Below are positions 35,281-45,034 of a DNA stretch of 64,000 nt, piece after piece. Position numbers and translations under genes: made by a program. This DNA comes from Areca catechu. Its lineage: Eukaryota > Streptophyta > Magnoliopsida > Arecales > Arecaceae. The notes under the pieces are model-generated. The model saw only the letters and a program-made list of their open reading frames with translations. It was not told the DNA's origin and ran no database searches. How positions within the stretch are numbered: position 1 is the first letter of the stretch; each line of letters begins with the position of its first letter. The stretch spans positions 84,629,157 to 84,693,156 of the forward strand of contig CM038053.1 in assembly GCA_021397845.1 (NCBI GenBank). The letters run 5' to 3'.

Positions 35281-35357
35281 CTGCACCAGAAGAGGAAGGG
35301 GTCGGCATAATCCAACTGGAACTTTAAAAGGGAGAAAGCTCGAAACTCGGGACTTAC
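35281..35357 (-). other. Intron (77 bp) of the antisense gene
   Basis: The donor is ATG|GTAAGTCCC and the acceptor TTCTGGTGCAG|ATCGGG on the minus strand. Its removal joins PHLFM to IGTDVLL in phase 0. Both ends fit the plant consensus well. Confidence 0.7.
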
Positions 35358-35877
35358 CATGAAGAGATGCGGCAGGATCCTGAGCAGTGCGTCGCTGTAG
35401 TCCCAGCCACCCCTTAGATGGCGGTCCTGGGAGGTGCAGGCGAACTCTATGACCTTCTCTGTGAGGCCCTGGTCACGGATCATAGAGCACCGCTGGTAAG
35501 ACTCGGCGGCGGGGAAGACGTATCAACAGCGGCAGAGGCGGCCATCCCCTCTCCGGGTAGAGAAGCTGTCAGTGGAGCCATCGCCGTACTGGTGACCGTC
35601 GTGGGTGCGGTTGGCACGGCAGTTGAAGCAGGCACTGCCCGGGGAGGGACTGGCCCCCCCTCATCCATGATCCTATCGTGGTTGACGACAGGGACATCGG
35701 GCGCCCGGACTCGAGGTGGCCTGGATGCGGGAGCCGGCGCCACAGGTCTGGAGATGGAGATCGGCATGGCCTCCCGGCTCGCCTCGGTGAGAGCTCTCTT
35801 CACCGGTGGTTCAGTCCCCTCGGTGGCATCCCTCTGCACAGCACCCTCCAGCAAGTTCTCTCTAGAGAACTTCATAC

Positions 35878-35969
35878 CTGAAAGGAAGTAGAGGTCAGCC
35901 GAACTAGTTAAAAAGAAAAGAAGAGGAAGGAGGGGAGAATGCGAAGTGAAAGGGAAGCCCGATCCTCAC
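35878..35969 (-). other. Intron (92 bp) of the antisense gene
   Basis: The donor is GAGCTGG|GTGAGGATC. The acceptor is a T-rich tract ending CTTCCTTTCAG|GTATGAAG. Removal joins REL-G to MKFSREN in phase 1, in frame. Confidence 0.7.
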
Positions 35970-36819
35970 CCAGCTCCCGGATGGGACTGATCCCCGCCTC
36001 GAACAAGTTCTTCTCTGAGAGCAGAACATCGAGGGTTGGGACCGCATCACTCAGCAGCTGTGAGAAGACCTCTTGGTCTGTTGGGTCGACCTGGGAGTTC
36101 GGTTCAGAGACCGATCCGGCTCGCTCCAGGCCCAGTCAACGTCCTCGACCGAGGCGAAAAAGAATCGGTTCTTCCATCCCTTAATAGACGAAGGGAGGTC
36201 GAACCTGAGGCACCTAGGCCGAGGTGAGATGTACCACCAGCCATCATCGGTGGAATAATGCTTCAGGATGAAAAGAGCCCTGAAGAGGGAGAAACGGGCA
36301 ACAAACCCGTGGAAGTGAAAAAAAATAAAGGCAAAGATGACCCGGATGGCGTTTAGAGCCAACTGGGCCGGGACCAAGCGGTAGTGGCTGAGAAAGGAAA
36401 GGAAGAAAGGGTGAAGGGGAAACCGAAGACCCCCGAGGAGGAAGTCCTCGTAGAAGGCTACTCGCCTGGGGCCGCTTGAGGTCACTCGATCTCCGGGCCA
36501 CGGGAGGAAAAGACAAGTCGAATCCGTGATACCATAAACCTCCCGGAGCAGAGAAAGGTCATCTTCGTTCATCGTTGAGACATGACCAGAGGGACCGGTG
36601 GGAGAAGTGGCTGGAGGGAAAAGAGAAGAAATCGGATGGGCGGAGACTATGGGAGGAGACCTAGGACCGTTAGGGATGCTATGGTTACACCCCGGGTTGG
36701 AGCTACCTGCGGATCTCGTCCGAAACCACTTCCCCTTCCGAGGAAGAAGGCGATGGAGTCCTCGGCCAGGAAGGACCGGCCTCGTCCGGGTTAGAAGAGA
36801 CATGACGGCCACGCGCCAT

Positions 36820-37311
36820 GAGGAAGAAGGGGTGGCAGAAAGGTCGTTAAAACGAGAGATGGAAAGGGGAGGAAGACACGGGCACACCCGAGATACTTTG
36901 TGTAAAAGAGATGGCAACCCCGAAAGGTGAAGGAAAGCCCACTGCAACCACCGACGGAGCGCGAGAAAGTGGAGGGACTTCATTTCCGAAAAGTCCCCCT
37001 CCTTTTCAAACTCGATTGACAGTGGCCGTACCCCTTATTCCATTCCGAACCACCAGATGGATGCTGCATATACCCACGCCCGACATCGATGCTTCGGTTT
37101 GATAGAAGCTACATCCTTTTCAAATGGCAAATTAATAGCTGCTGGATGTGCGACATGTGGCAACTCTCATAGGACCTCGGGCGTAACAAGAAACGGCGAC
37201 AAGGATCGTGGCAATTATGTTAGAGCAGATTTTCACCTCCCCACGTCACCTCCGCATTAAATCCCCACGTCCTGAGCCATGACACCTTGGCGGAATGAGG
37301 ATGGGGGCAAC
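36820..37311 (+). other. Region before the D 3' LTR with polypurine tract
   Basis: No gene is seen beyond the antisense gene start, and this is where its promoter would lie. The purine-rich ATGAGGATGGGGGCAAC directly precedes the LTR at 37312 and is the likely second-strand primer. Confidence 0.55.
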
Positions 37312-40178
37312 TGATATGCTATTACGCTGACTGGGCGCGCATCTCAGTCCCGTTGGGACGTGGTCCCGAACCAAGTGGATTTTTTCCTCGGCGAGCGAGA
37401 GAGGAGGGCTCCACCCCTCGGCTGAAGCTGGCGACCCCTCGGTCCCTCGCAGGTGGCCCCCAGAGATGGGTCCACCTCTATATCGAGGTCGAGCCCGGCC
37501 CTCCTGCTCCTTCCTAGTGGCGCCCGGAGATGGTCCCTCTCGCCTGAAGTCGGCACCTCTCTAAACCGCTCCACCAGGTGTCCCCGCCCTATAGGGGTCC
37601 ACCTCGGCCGAGCTGGCGGCCGCTCTCGTCTCCCTCACCAGGTTGCGCCCTAATATGGGGTCGAGCACACCGAGGTCGAACCTGGCTCTCCTGCTCCTTC
37701 GCCAGTTGGTGCCCGGAGACGGGTCCACCTCGGTCGAAGTCGAGCACCACTCTGCTGCTCTGCCAGGTGTCCGCCTATGAGGGGTCCACCTCGGCCGAAG
37801 CTGGCGGCCCCTTGCTCCCTCACCGGGTAGCACCCGGAGACGGGTCCACCTCTGCCGAGGTCGAGCCGGGCCCCCTTGCTCCTTCGCCAATTGGCGCCCG
37901 GAGACGGGTCCACCTCGACCGAAGTCGAGCACCACTCTGCTGCTCCACCAAGTGTTTGCCTAGGAGGGGTCCACCTCGGCCGAAGCTGGTGGCCCCTCGC
38001 TCCCTCACCAGGTTGTGCCCGGAGATGGGCCCACCTCTGCTGAGGTCAAGCCAGGCCCTCCTGCTCCTTTGCAAGTTTGCGCCCGGAGACGGGTCTACCT
38101 CGACCGAAGTCGAGCACCTCTCTGACGCTCCGCCAGGTGTCCGCCTTGGAGGGGTCCACCTCGGCCGAAGCTGGCAGCCCCTCGCTCCCTCGCCAGGTGG
38201 CGCCCGGAGACATGTCCACCTCTGTCGAGGTCGAGCCGGGCCCTCCTGCTTCTTCGCCAATTGGCGCCCGGAGACGGGTCCACCTCGGTAGAAGTCGAGC
38301 ACCTCTTTGCCGCTCCGCCAGGTGTCGCCCAGGAGGGGCCCACCTCGACCGAAGCTGGCGGCCCCTCGCTCCCTCGCCGGTTGGCGCCCGGAGATGGGTC
38401 CACCTCTGCCGAGGTCGAGCCGGGCCCTCCTGCTCCTTCGCCAGTTGGCGCCCGGAGACGGGTCCACCTCGACCAAAGCCGAGCACCTCTCTGCCGCTCT
38501 ACCAGGTGTCCACCCATGAGTGGTCCACCTCAACCGAAGCTGGCGGCCCCTCGCTCCCTCGCCGGGTGGTGCTCGGAGATGGGTCCACCTCTGCCGAGGT
38601 CGAGCCGGGCCCCCCTGCTCCTTCGCCAACTGGCGTCCGGAGATGGGTCCACCTCGACCGAAGTCGAGCACCACTCTGCTGCTCCACCAAGTGTCCGCCC
38701 AGGAGGGGTCCACCTCGACCGAAGCTGGCGGCCCCTCAGTCCCTCTCCAGGTTGTGCCCGGAGGTGGGCCAACCTCTGCTGAGGTCAAGCTAGGCCCTCC
38801 TGCTCCTTCGCTAGTTGGCGCCCGGAGACGGGTCTACCTCGGCCGAAGTCGAGCACCTCTCTGCCGCTCCGCTAGGTGTCCGCCCTGGAGGGGTCCACCT
38901 CGGTCGAAGCTGGCAGCCCCTCGCTCCCTCGCCAGGTGGTGCCCGGAGACAAGTCCACCTCTGTCGAGGTCGAGCCGGGCCCTCCTGCTCCTTCGTCAGT
39001 TGGCACCCGGAGACGGGTCCACCTCGGTAGAAGTCGAGCACCTCTCTGCCGCTCCGCCAGGTGTCCGCCCAGGAGGGGTCCACCTCGACCGAAGCTGGCG
39101 GCCCCTCGCTCCCTCGCCGGTTGGCGCCCGGAGATGGGTCCACCTCTGCCGAGGTCGAGCAGGGCCCTCCTACTCCTTCGCCAGTTGGAGCCCAGAGACG
39201 GGTCCACCTCGGCCAAAGCCGAGCACCTCTCTGCCGCTCTACCAGGTGTCCGCCCAGGAGGGGTCCACCTCGACCGAAGCTGGCGGCCCCTCGCTCCCTC
39301 GCTGGGTGGCGCCCGGAGATGGGTCCACCTCTGCCGAGGTCGAGCTAGACCCTCCTGCTACATCGCCAATTGGTTCTCGGTGATGGGTCCACCTCGACCG
39401 AGGCCTCCGGGAAGTGGGATGCAAGTTTCAAAATTGCCACTCGAGTAGCGCGTGCCGCTTCTCGTAAGGGGTGCCAGTACGGTCCGCAGTGACGGGCGAA
39501 ACCTCGTTTACATCAGCCCGACGGGCCCCGCAGCCAAGAAGTAGGGTCCTGGCGGGCAGGAGCCCGAATGGCGGGACACACATCATCAATGCCTGGGAAG
39601 GAGAGCGCCCGTGCTCGGCCCAAGGCATCGCCAGTATCTTTCCTCCCCCCTTTTTTCTCACTAGGCTCGGTAAGCAAGACGATGGGACCATCGGGTTCCC
39701 AGACCCGAAGGGGAAAGAAAAAGGGGGGGGAGAAAAGCGAGAGGCGAGAGGGAGCCTCTCGAGGGGAGGAGGGGGGAGCTGAAGGCAACATGATGGCATA
39801 AAAGGGATGGGAAGAGCGGGCAGCAAGGTAAGTGAAAGAAAGGCAGGAAAAAGAAGGCATTAAGAGAAGGATCCGGGGATCCGAGAGGGGTCCTTAGACG
39901 TGAGCTCGGTGAAGGAGCTGGGCCCCAATTTCACTCTTTCTAACACCTCTTTTGTTAATTTTTTCTTTAAGTCTGGGGCTCCTTCGGGAACCCGCCTTAG
40001 GGAATCAGTTCCATCTCGCCGCTCTCTAACTTGACCGTCGGAGCTCCCTTGCCGGAACCCCCGGCTAGGGTCTTTGACCTTGTTTTGCAGGACCGGAAGC
40101 TCGGAGATCTCGAGGTGAGACGGTCTGAGACTGGTACCAGCTCTGAAGCTATAGGCCACCGCGGTGAGATCGTTAACA
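37312..40178 (+). mobile_element. 3' LTR of element D
   Basis: It starts TGATATGCTATTACGC and ends GATCGTTAACA, then TSD CTCAT. It carries the 185-bp array at about 37400-39400 and the same unique 3' part as the 5' LTR, with TATA-like GCATAAAAGG at 39796-39805. Confidence 0.92.
37400..39400. repeat. 185-bp GC-rich tandem array in D 3' LTR
   Basis: The GTCCACCTCTG anchor recurs at about 37844, 38029, 38214, 38399 and 38583, a period of 185 bp. There are roughly ten to eleven units, and the first (37400-37680) is more diverged. Because 185 is not a multiple of three and stops are rare in all frames, frames of up to 322 residues run through on both strands. They are not genes. Confidence 0.88.
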
Positions 40179-40183
40179 CTCAT

Positions 40184-41920
40184 CATGGACCTCACCATGT
40201 CCAATAAGGTGCGATTTCTCCTTTCTGTCACTCTATTTAAATGGGGTGTATAAGAAGGGGTCCATTCAGAAATAATGCCTTTGCCTTTTAGATGGTTTAG
40301 GAACTCACTAGATAAGTATTCTCCTCCTCGATCAGACCAAAGAGCTTTAATACTAAGTCCAGTTTATTTTTCAACCATACTCTGATATTCTTTAAACTTA
40401 TCAAAGGCTTCGGACTTGTATTTCATAAGATTCATAAGACCGTACCTTGATAAATCATCAATAAAACTGATGAAATAAGAATATCCTCCTCTGGCCTGAG
40501 TTGACATAGGTCCACATACATCAGTATGCACTAGACCTAACAATTCAGTTGCCCTTTCTCCATGTCCAGTGAATGGAGACTTGGTCATTTTTTCTTTGAG
40601 ACAAGATTCACAAGTTCCTAATGATTGGAAATCATTAGAATCAAAGTAATTATCTTTGACCAACTTGTTTATTCTTGACTCACTGATATGACCCAATCGG
40701 CAATGCCAAAGATGTGTGGCATTGTCATTATCTCTTTTCCTCTTCTTATTATCAATAAGAAAAATATTATCATTGAGTTGTGAAGTTAGAAGACCATTTA
40801 CAAAAGATCCATGTCCAAATATTTTATTATTATGAAGAATAGAGCAGCTACTGCTCTTTACACTAATTTCATATCCCTGTTGTAATAACAAGGGTATAGA
40901 AATAATGTTTCTAATAATATCTTGTACATAGAAGCATTCTTCTAACTTTATTACATCACCCAAAGGTAATAAAAGAAGATAGGTACCCACAGCTTCTGCA
41001 TGTATGGCTTCACCACTTGCCCCATGTAGCTTAAAGTCACCCTTCTTCAATCTTCTAATTCTGTGGAGTCCCTACAATGAATTGCATATATGAGATCCAC
41101 ATGCGGTATCCAATACCCATGAATTAGAAGTGAAAGCACTCAATGATAAATTAGTTTGTATCATGTACAAACCTTTAGATGCTTCACTTGCATCTTGCTT
41201 CACACCTGCAAGGTAAACCTTGCAGTTCTTCTTCCAATGCCCAGTCTTGCCGCAATGGAAATAGGCTCCATCAGCCTTCTTAGCTTTTTTGTTCTTCTTC
41301 TGGATGCTTTTCCTAGGGTTGAATTTTCTCTTCATACCCTTCTTTATTGCCTGCTTCTTTCTATCAACAAGAAACATGTGAGCCTTATCTCCTTTAGAGT
41401 GGCTCTTAATTGTCTTAAGCATGTTAAGAGCTCTGGAAATGAAATGTTTAGTTTGTTCATATGGTAGTTGAGAACAAACTGAGACAAGGAATCTAGGAGT
41501 GATTGTAAGATCAAGTCCTGATTGAGTTCACCATCCATGACAAACCCTAATTGATCGAATCGAGTGATCAAGTCAATCATTTTCAGCACATGGGTTTGCA
41601 CAGGTGAACCCTCACTCATCCAAGCATGGAACAACTACTTCGATATCTCGTATCGAACAGCCCTACTTTGCTCTCCATATAGCTCCTTTAAATTGAGCAA
41701 TATGGACTGAGGTTCCATGCCTTCATGTTGCCTCGGGAGCTCGTTGCTCATTGAGGCCAACATGATGCATCTGACAGTTGTACTATCATTTTGCCACATC
41801 CAGTATGTGGCAATATCTTCCTTTGATGCATCCCCTCCGATCAACACTGGATCAGAAGAATCAAGTATATATGAAAACTTCTCCTGATTTATTACAATTT
41901 CCAAGATCCTTAACCAGTCC
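40184..41920 (-). pseudogene. Gag, protease and integrase of element A
   Basis: Minus strand. Gag (41920-41072) includes DWLRILEIVINQEKFSYILD, ISFPELLTCLRQL and a knuckle YFHCGKTGHWKKNC whose first Cys is Tyr. Protease follows with WVLDTACGSHICNS, where the usual Gly of DTG is Ala, then GASGEAIHAEAVGTYLLLLP. Integrase has LWHCRLGHISESRINKLVKD and CESCLKEKMTKSPFTGHGER, the first Asp in LVHTDVCGPMS, SDRGGEYLSSEF, and ERRNRTLLDMVRSMM at the D joint. Shifts lie near 41635, 41060 and 40364. The C-terminal half resumes at 18687. Confidence 0.88.
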
Positions 41921-41925
41921 ACATA

Positions 41926-43685
41926 TGATGCAGAACAAAAGAGATGATGCGATGCGGAAGTAAATTAAGACTAATTCCTTTTTTTTATATATATTTTCAG
42001 AAGTCGGCTTTGACTCAAATGAAAGTTAAACTAAATTAAAAGAAACTATATAATAATTGAAAGCACAATTCAAAGAAACTAGATTATCAGAGTAGTTCAG
42101 AAGTAAAGGATCGCTGGGGGTTGAGAAACTCCCAGACCTAGGGTTTCGCTCTGAACTTTCAACAGGACAGAACTAAAGAGAAGGGAAAGGTTATGTACCA
42201 AGCAGTGATCTTCACAGAGTTTGGTGGAAGGACTCTCTCGAGCAGATTGTTGGATCCTCGGATTGGATATCTTCGCAATGGATCCTCCAATACTGGTCCT
42301 TTGGTAGAGTTGGCTTCTCCTGAACTCAGGATCTGGGAAAGAAGAAGAACAAGTTAAGGAACCAGATACTCAAAGAAAGGATTTACCAGATAAGAAGAAC
42401 TTGAAAAATTGATGTTGCTAAAATCCTGATTCTCCTGGATGCTGATCTGACTTCCTCTGGGATTTGCTCTGTATTCGAAGTAGCCGATCTGGACTTGGAT
42501 GCTGGTGGTCGGCCTCTACTTGGAAGAGAGGGGCCGGAGATGATGAGGTAGATTAGGGTTTGGATGATTGGTGGAATGAAGAAAATGATGGCGGCTAGGG
42601 TTTGGAATTGAAGTGGCTAACCTAGGGTTTTGGTAGGGTTTTGGGGTTGGAGATCTCACACCTCCTCAAGGTTCCTAAGGAACCCAGATTTACTCCCTCA
42701 CGGAGCTCAACACCTGAATACAAGTGTGGAAGAGAGAAACACAAAGTTGCTCACACAGAAATTGATTTCATTCATCATTAAATTCAAGAGTTACACAGAG
42801 TTGAATATATAGACATAACAAAGAAATAAAATTTTATACATTTCCCATGTGGGACTAATAGGACTAACCCATACTTTAGGCATCAAATTCTCTTCCCAAG
42901 ACTCCTTCCATGAGTGGGCAGCCCAAAAAATCCAAGAAAACTTAAAAATCAGCTCCAAATGGCAGGTTATGGGGGTGTCTCCTAGTATCTCTCCATGAAT
43001 CAAGGATTTTCCCTTCATGGTTAGGCTCATTTGGACACCTCCTAGTCTTGCTCCACAAGTTTAGGCTTCTTCCTTTCATGGCTTTGGCCCTTTTGGAAAC
43101 TTTTGGGAACCTCCTTGAATTCCTCCCCAAGACATGCTCTCTTCCCTTTTATAACTTGGATTTTTATGGAACATTGTGGGGCACCTCCTTGATCCTCTCT
43201 ACAAGAAAAATTCTTGCCATCTTGGCTTGGGTTTATCTGGAAAGAAATTGGCTCCTCCTTGGATTGAGGTATCTTGATGGATTTCTATCCCAAGTGGTGC
43301 AAGTAAAAAGGAACTTACTTCTTGTGGTGTAGGGACCAAAGACACTGGATGGAGATGTGGCGCCTCCTGGACTCTGGCGTGTAGCTGGGAGTGTGGCTCC
43401 CACTTGCTTGGGCCTGGGAGAAAAAATGTGGCACCCTGGACCTTGACTTGACTGAAAAAAAAGTGGCACCAACCTGGAGAAGACCTAGACCACTACTAGG
43501 ACTTGTACTGAGTCAACATGACTCAACAAAATTTAAATTGCAAGGAAATACAGACTCAAGACTAAAATTGAGTTGACCAAGTAAACCCTTATTACAAAAC
43601 CAGAAAACCCTAATTCTTCGGGTAAGGTCAATCAGAGATCCAGATGGAGCCCTGAAGTCTTCTTCTGAGTCTGGTGCCCGCACCA
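41926..43685 (-). mobile_element. 3' LTR of element B
   Basis: On the minus strand it runs from TGGTGCGGGCACCAG (43685) to ...TTCTGCATCA (41926). A minus-strand TATA box (CTATATATTCAAC) lies at about 42815-42803. It is nearly identical to 48893-50650, and the nested copy at 45035-46738 is related. Confidence 0.92.
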
Positions 43686-44460
43686 ATTATCCCGGGGTGG
43701 GAGGAACTCGACCCTGTCGAGTATGGATCAAGCTGGCTCTGGTATCTCTCCAAGAGGTCTGGGTCCAATTCTTGTAATTCTTCTCGGGAGATCCAAGAGC
43801 CATCAGAATCTGGCCTTCCTTGCCAGCGGACCAGGTATCTTTGGTATCCTCGATTACGAGTAGAGATAACCTGATCATCCAGGATCTTTTCAATCTGCTC
43901 TTTCCTCACAGGCCAGTTTGTTGGTAGACACACAGGGTCGGGATCACTCTCAATAACAGGATTAGGTTTCAAAGGCTTACTAGGAATCACAGCTGGCTCC
44001 CTATACTCTACTAAGTCTGTAATGTTGAAAGTAGAGCTGTTGCCTAGTTCTAGAGGCAACTCGAGCACATAGGCATTGGATCCTACTCTCTTCACTACTC
44101 TAAATGGTCCAGCTCCTTTAGCATGTAACTTTCTAACGGTTCTAGAAAAAAACCGCTCAGGCCTTAACCTAATCATTACATAGTCTCTCTCAACAAAAGT
44201 TTTGACTCGTCTTTGAGAATCAGCCAACTTCTTATAAGTTTCATTACTTAAAGTTATGTTGGCATGAATTTCTTTATGCAAGTCCTTTACATGCTATGCA
44301 AGTGCATCAAGAGACTTGTGTGTGTGGGCTAATAGTGAAATCAGATCAAGTGGTGTGTGAGGCTTGTATCCATGAACAATTTCAAAGGGACTCTAGCCTA
44401 TAGACCTATTGATCAAAACATTGAATGCAATTTCAGCCCTGGACAAAATACAAATCCAAA
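43628..44460 (-). pseudogene. Integrase C-terminus with chromodomain, element B
   Basis: The frame 44281-43628 (217 residues) starts with HKEIHANITLSNETYKKLAD and has FVERDYVMIRLRPERFFSRT and GAGPFRVVKRVGSNAYVLEL. The chromodomain is RYLVRWQGRPDSDGSWISRE. Just upstream, broken by stops, are AEIAFNVLINRSIG and SPFEIVHGYKPHTPLDL, the preceding integrase part. The end of the frame reads into the LTR. The chromodomain core is well kept and could still fold if translated. Confidence 0.88.
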
Positions 44461-44607
44461 ATCCTGGTGCTCTCAATCAAACCAAAATCTGAGTCAAAGC
44501 CTAGTAAAGGGTCAAGAAAAAAACTAAACTAGACTGACGACGCATTCCTAAAGAATGGACTTTATTCCAAAGGAACCCTAGGTCTAAACATAACAAACTA
44601 TGGCTCT

Positions 44608-45029
44608 CTAGGTTTGACCTTGGGTCGGAGGATGGCATTCAGAGCATGAAAACATATCATAGGTGCCTAGTAGGTGCCATAAGGTCTTCCAGAAGTAGGT
44701 GGAAAACCTAATAGGTTCTGACACGTGGTTCACTCTAAAGACTTCGACAAAGTATACTTGGATGGTGTAAGAAGCATTGGAAGTCCTAGAGAAAGGGAGG
44801 AAATATGAGGTGGAGTCTCGAACTACCTGTTGACTAAAGGTGGTAACCTGAAGGTTTGAATGGTGATCTATGAGTGTCAACTGATCATCCTTACGAAAGG
44901 AAAAGTTTGCTACTCCCAGGAATGGATCAAGAGATGGTTCAGGAAGTAGCCTAGGACATGTGATTGCAATAGTTAAATTTGTTCTCTAAGCAAATAATGA
45001 TCCATTTTCTCAAGAACTGGATTGAAGAA
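44608..45029 (-). pseudogene. C-terminal part of B gag-like ORF with integrase fragment
   Basis: The minus frame carries SYFLPFSRTSNAS, YFVEVFRVNHVSEPIRFSTY and FWKTLWHLLGT, ending HPPTQGQT. It parallels the C ORF end (YFLPFPEPS, FVEITKMHDSVEPTPFAIYF, WHTLWHLLGT). HPPTQGQT resembles the integrase HPQTDGQT motif. The upstream part of the ORF resumes across the nested LTR at 46774. Confidence 0.65.
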
Positions 45030-45034
45030 TGATT

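Larger units (their letters stand above)
34598..36819 (-). pseudogene. Antisense multi-exon transposase_28-like gene in element D
   Basis: It lies opposite to gag-pol. A start at 36819 gives MARGRHVSSNPDEAGPSWPR and an acidic Ser-rich lead. The main exon (to 35970) has MNEDDLSLLREVYGITDSTC, VAFYEDFLLGGLRFPLHPFF and LVPAQLALNAIRVIFAFIFF, then KGWKNRFFFAS. This matches the 'putative gypsy type transposon'/transposase_28 family known as antisense ORFs of Tat elements. Two introns (35969-35878, 35357-35281) have canonical ends and join frames: ELG-MKFSREN and HLFM-IGTDVLL. The last exon is a coiled coil (KKDAKKEEKLGKLAADVKYL, LEALKWEAQEAVSRFRASME) with an acidic tail ending at 34598. Frameshifts near 36110, 35520 and 35010 and one stop disable this copy. 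A further intron near 36710-36610 is likely, but the frame fails there. Confidence 0.75.
18688..40178 (+). mobile_element. Element D: Tat-type Ty3-gypsy with antisense gene
   Basis: The LTRs are 18688-28189 (2964 bp once nested C is removed) and 37312-40178 (2867 bp). The TSD is CTCAT (18683-18687 and 40179-40183). Plus order: 5' LTR, PBS of the TGGCGC type, gag, protease, RT, RNase H, a second archaeal-type RNase H, integrase, a 120-bp tandem repeat, an antisense multi-exon gene, a polypurine stretch (about 37298-37309) and the 3' LTR. The second RNase H and long 3' region mark the Tat lineage. D is about 15 kb without C. All pol genes are frameshifted. Confidence 0.92.

Noticed and set aside
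37820..38788. 322-residue minus frame and many other long frames on both strands of 18700-20300, 26770-27500 and 37400-39400
   Set aside because: They run through the 185-bp GC-rich array, show the same Pro/Arg/Gly-rich text in all frames, and exist only because stops are rare there.
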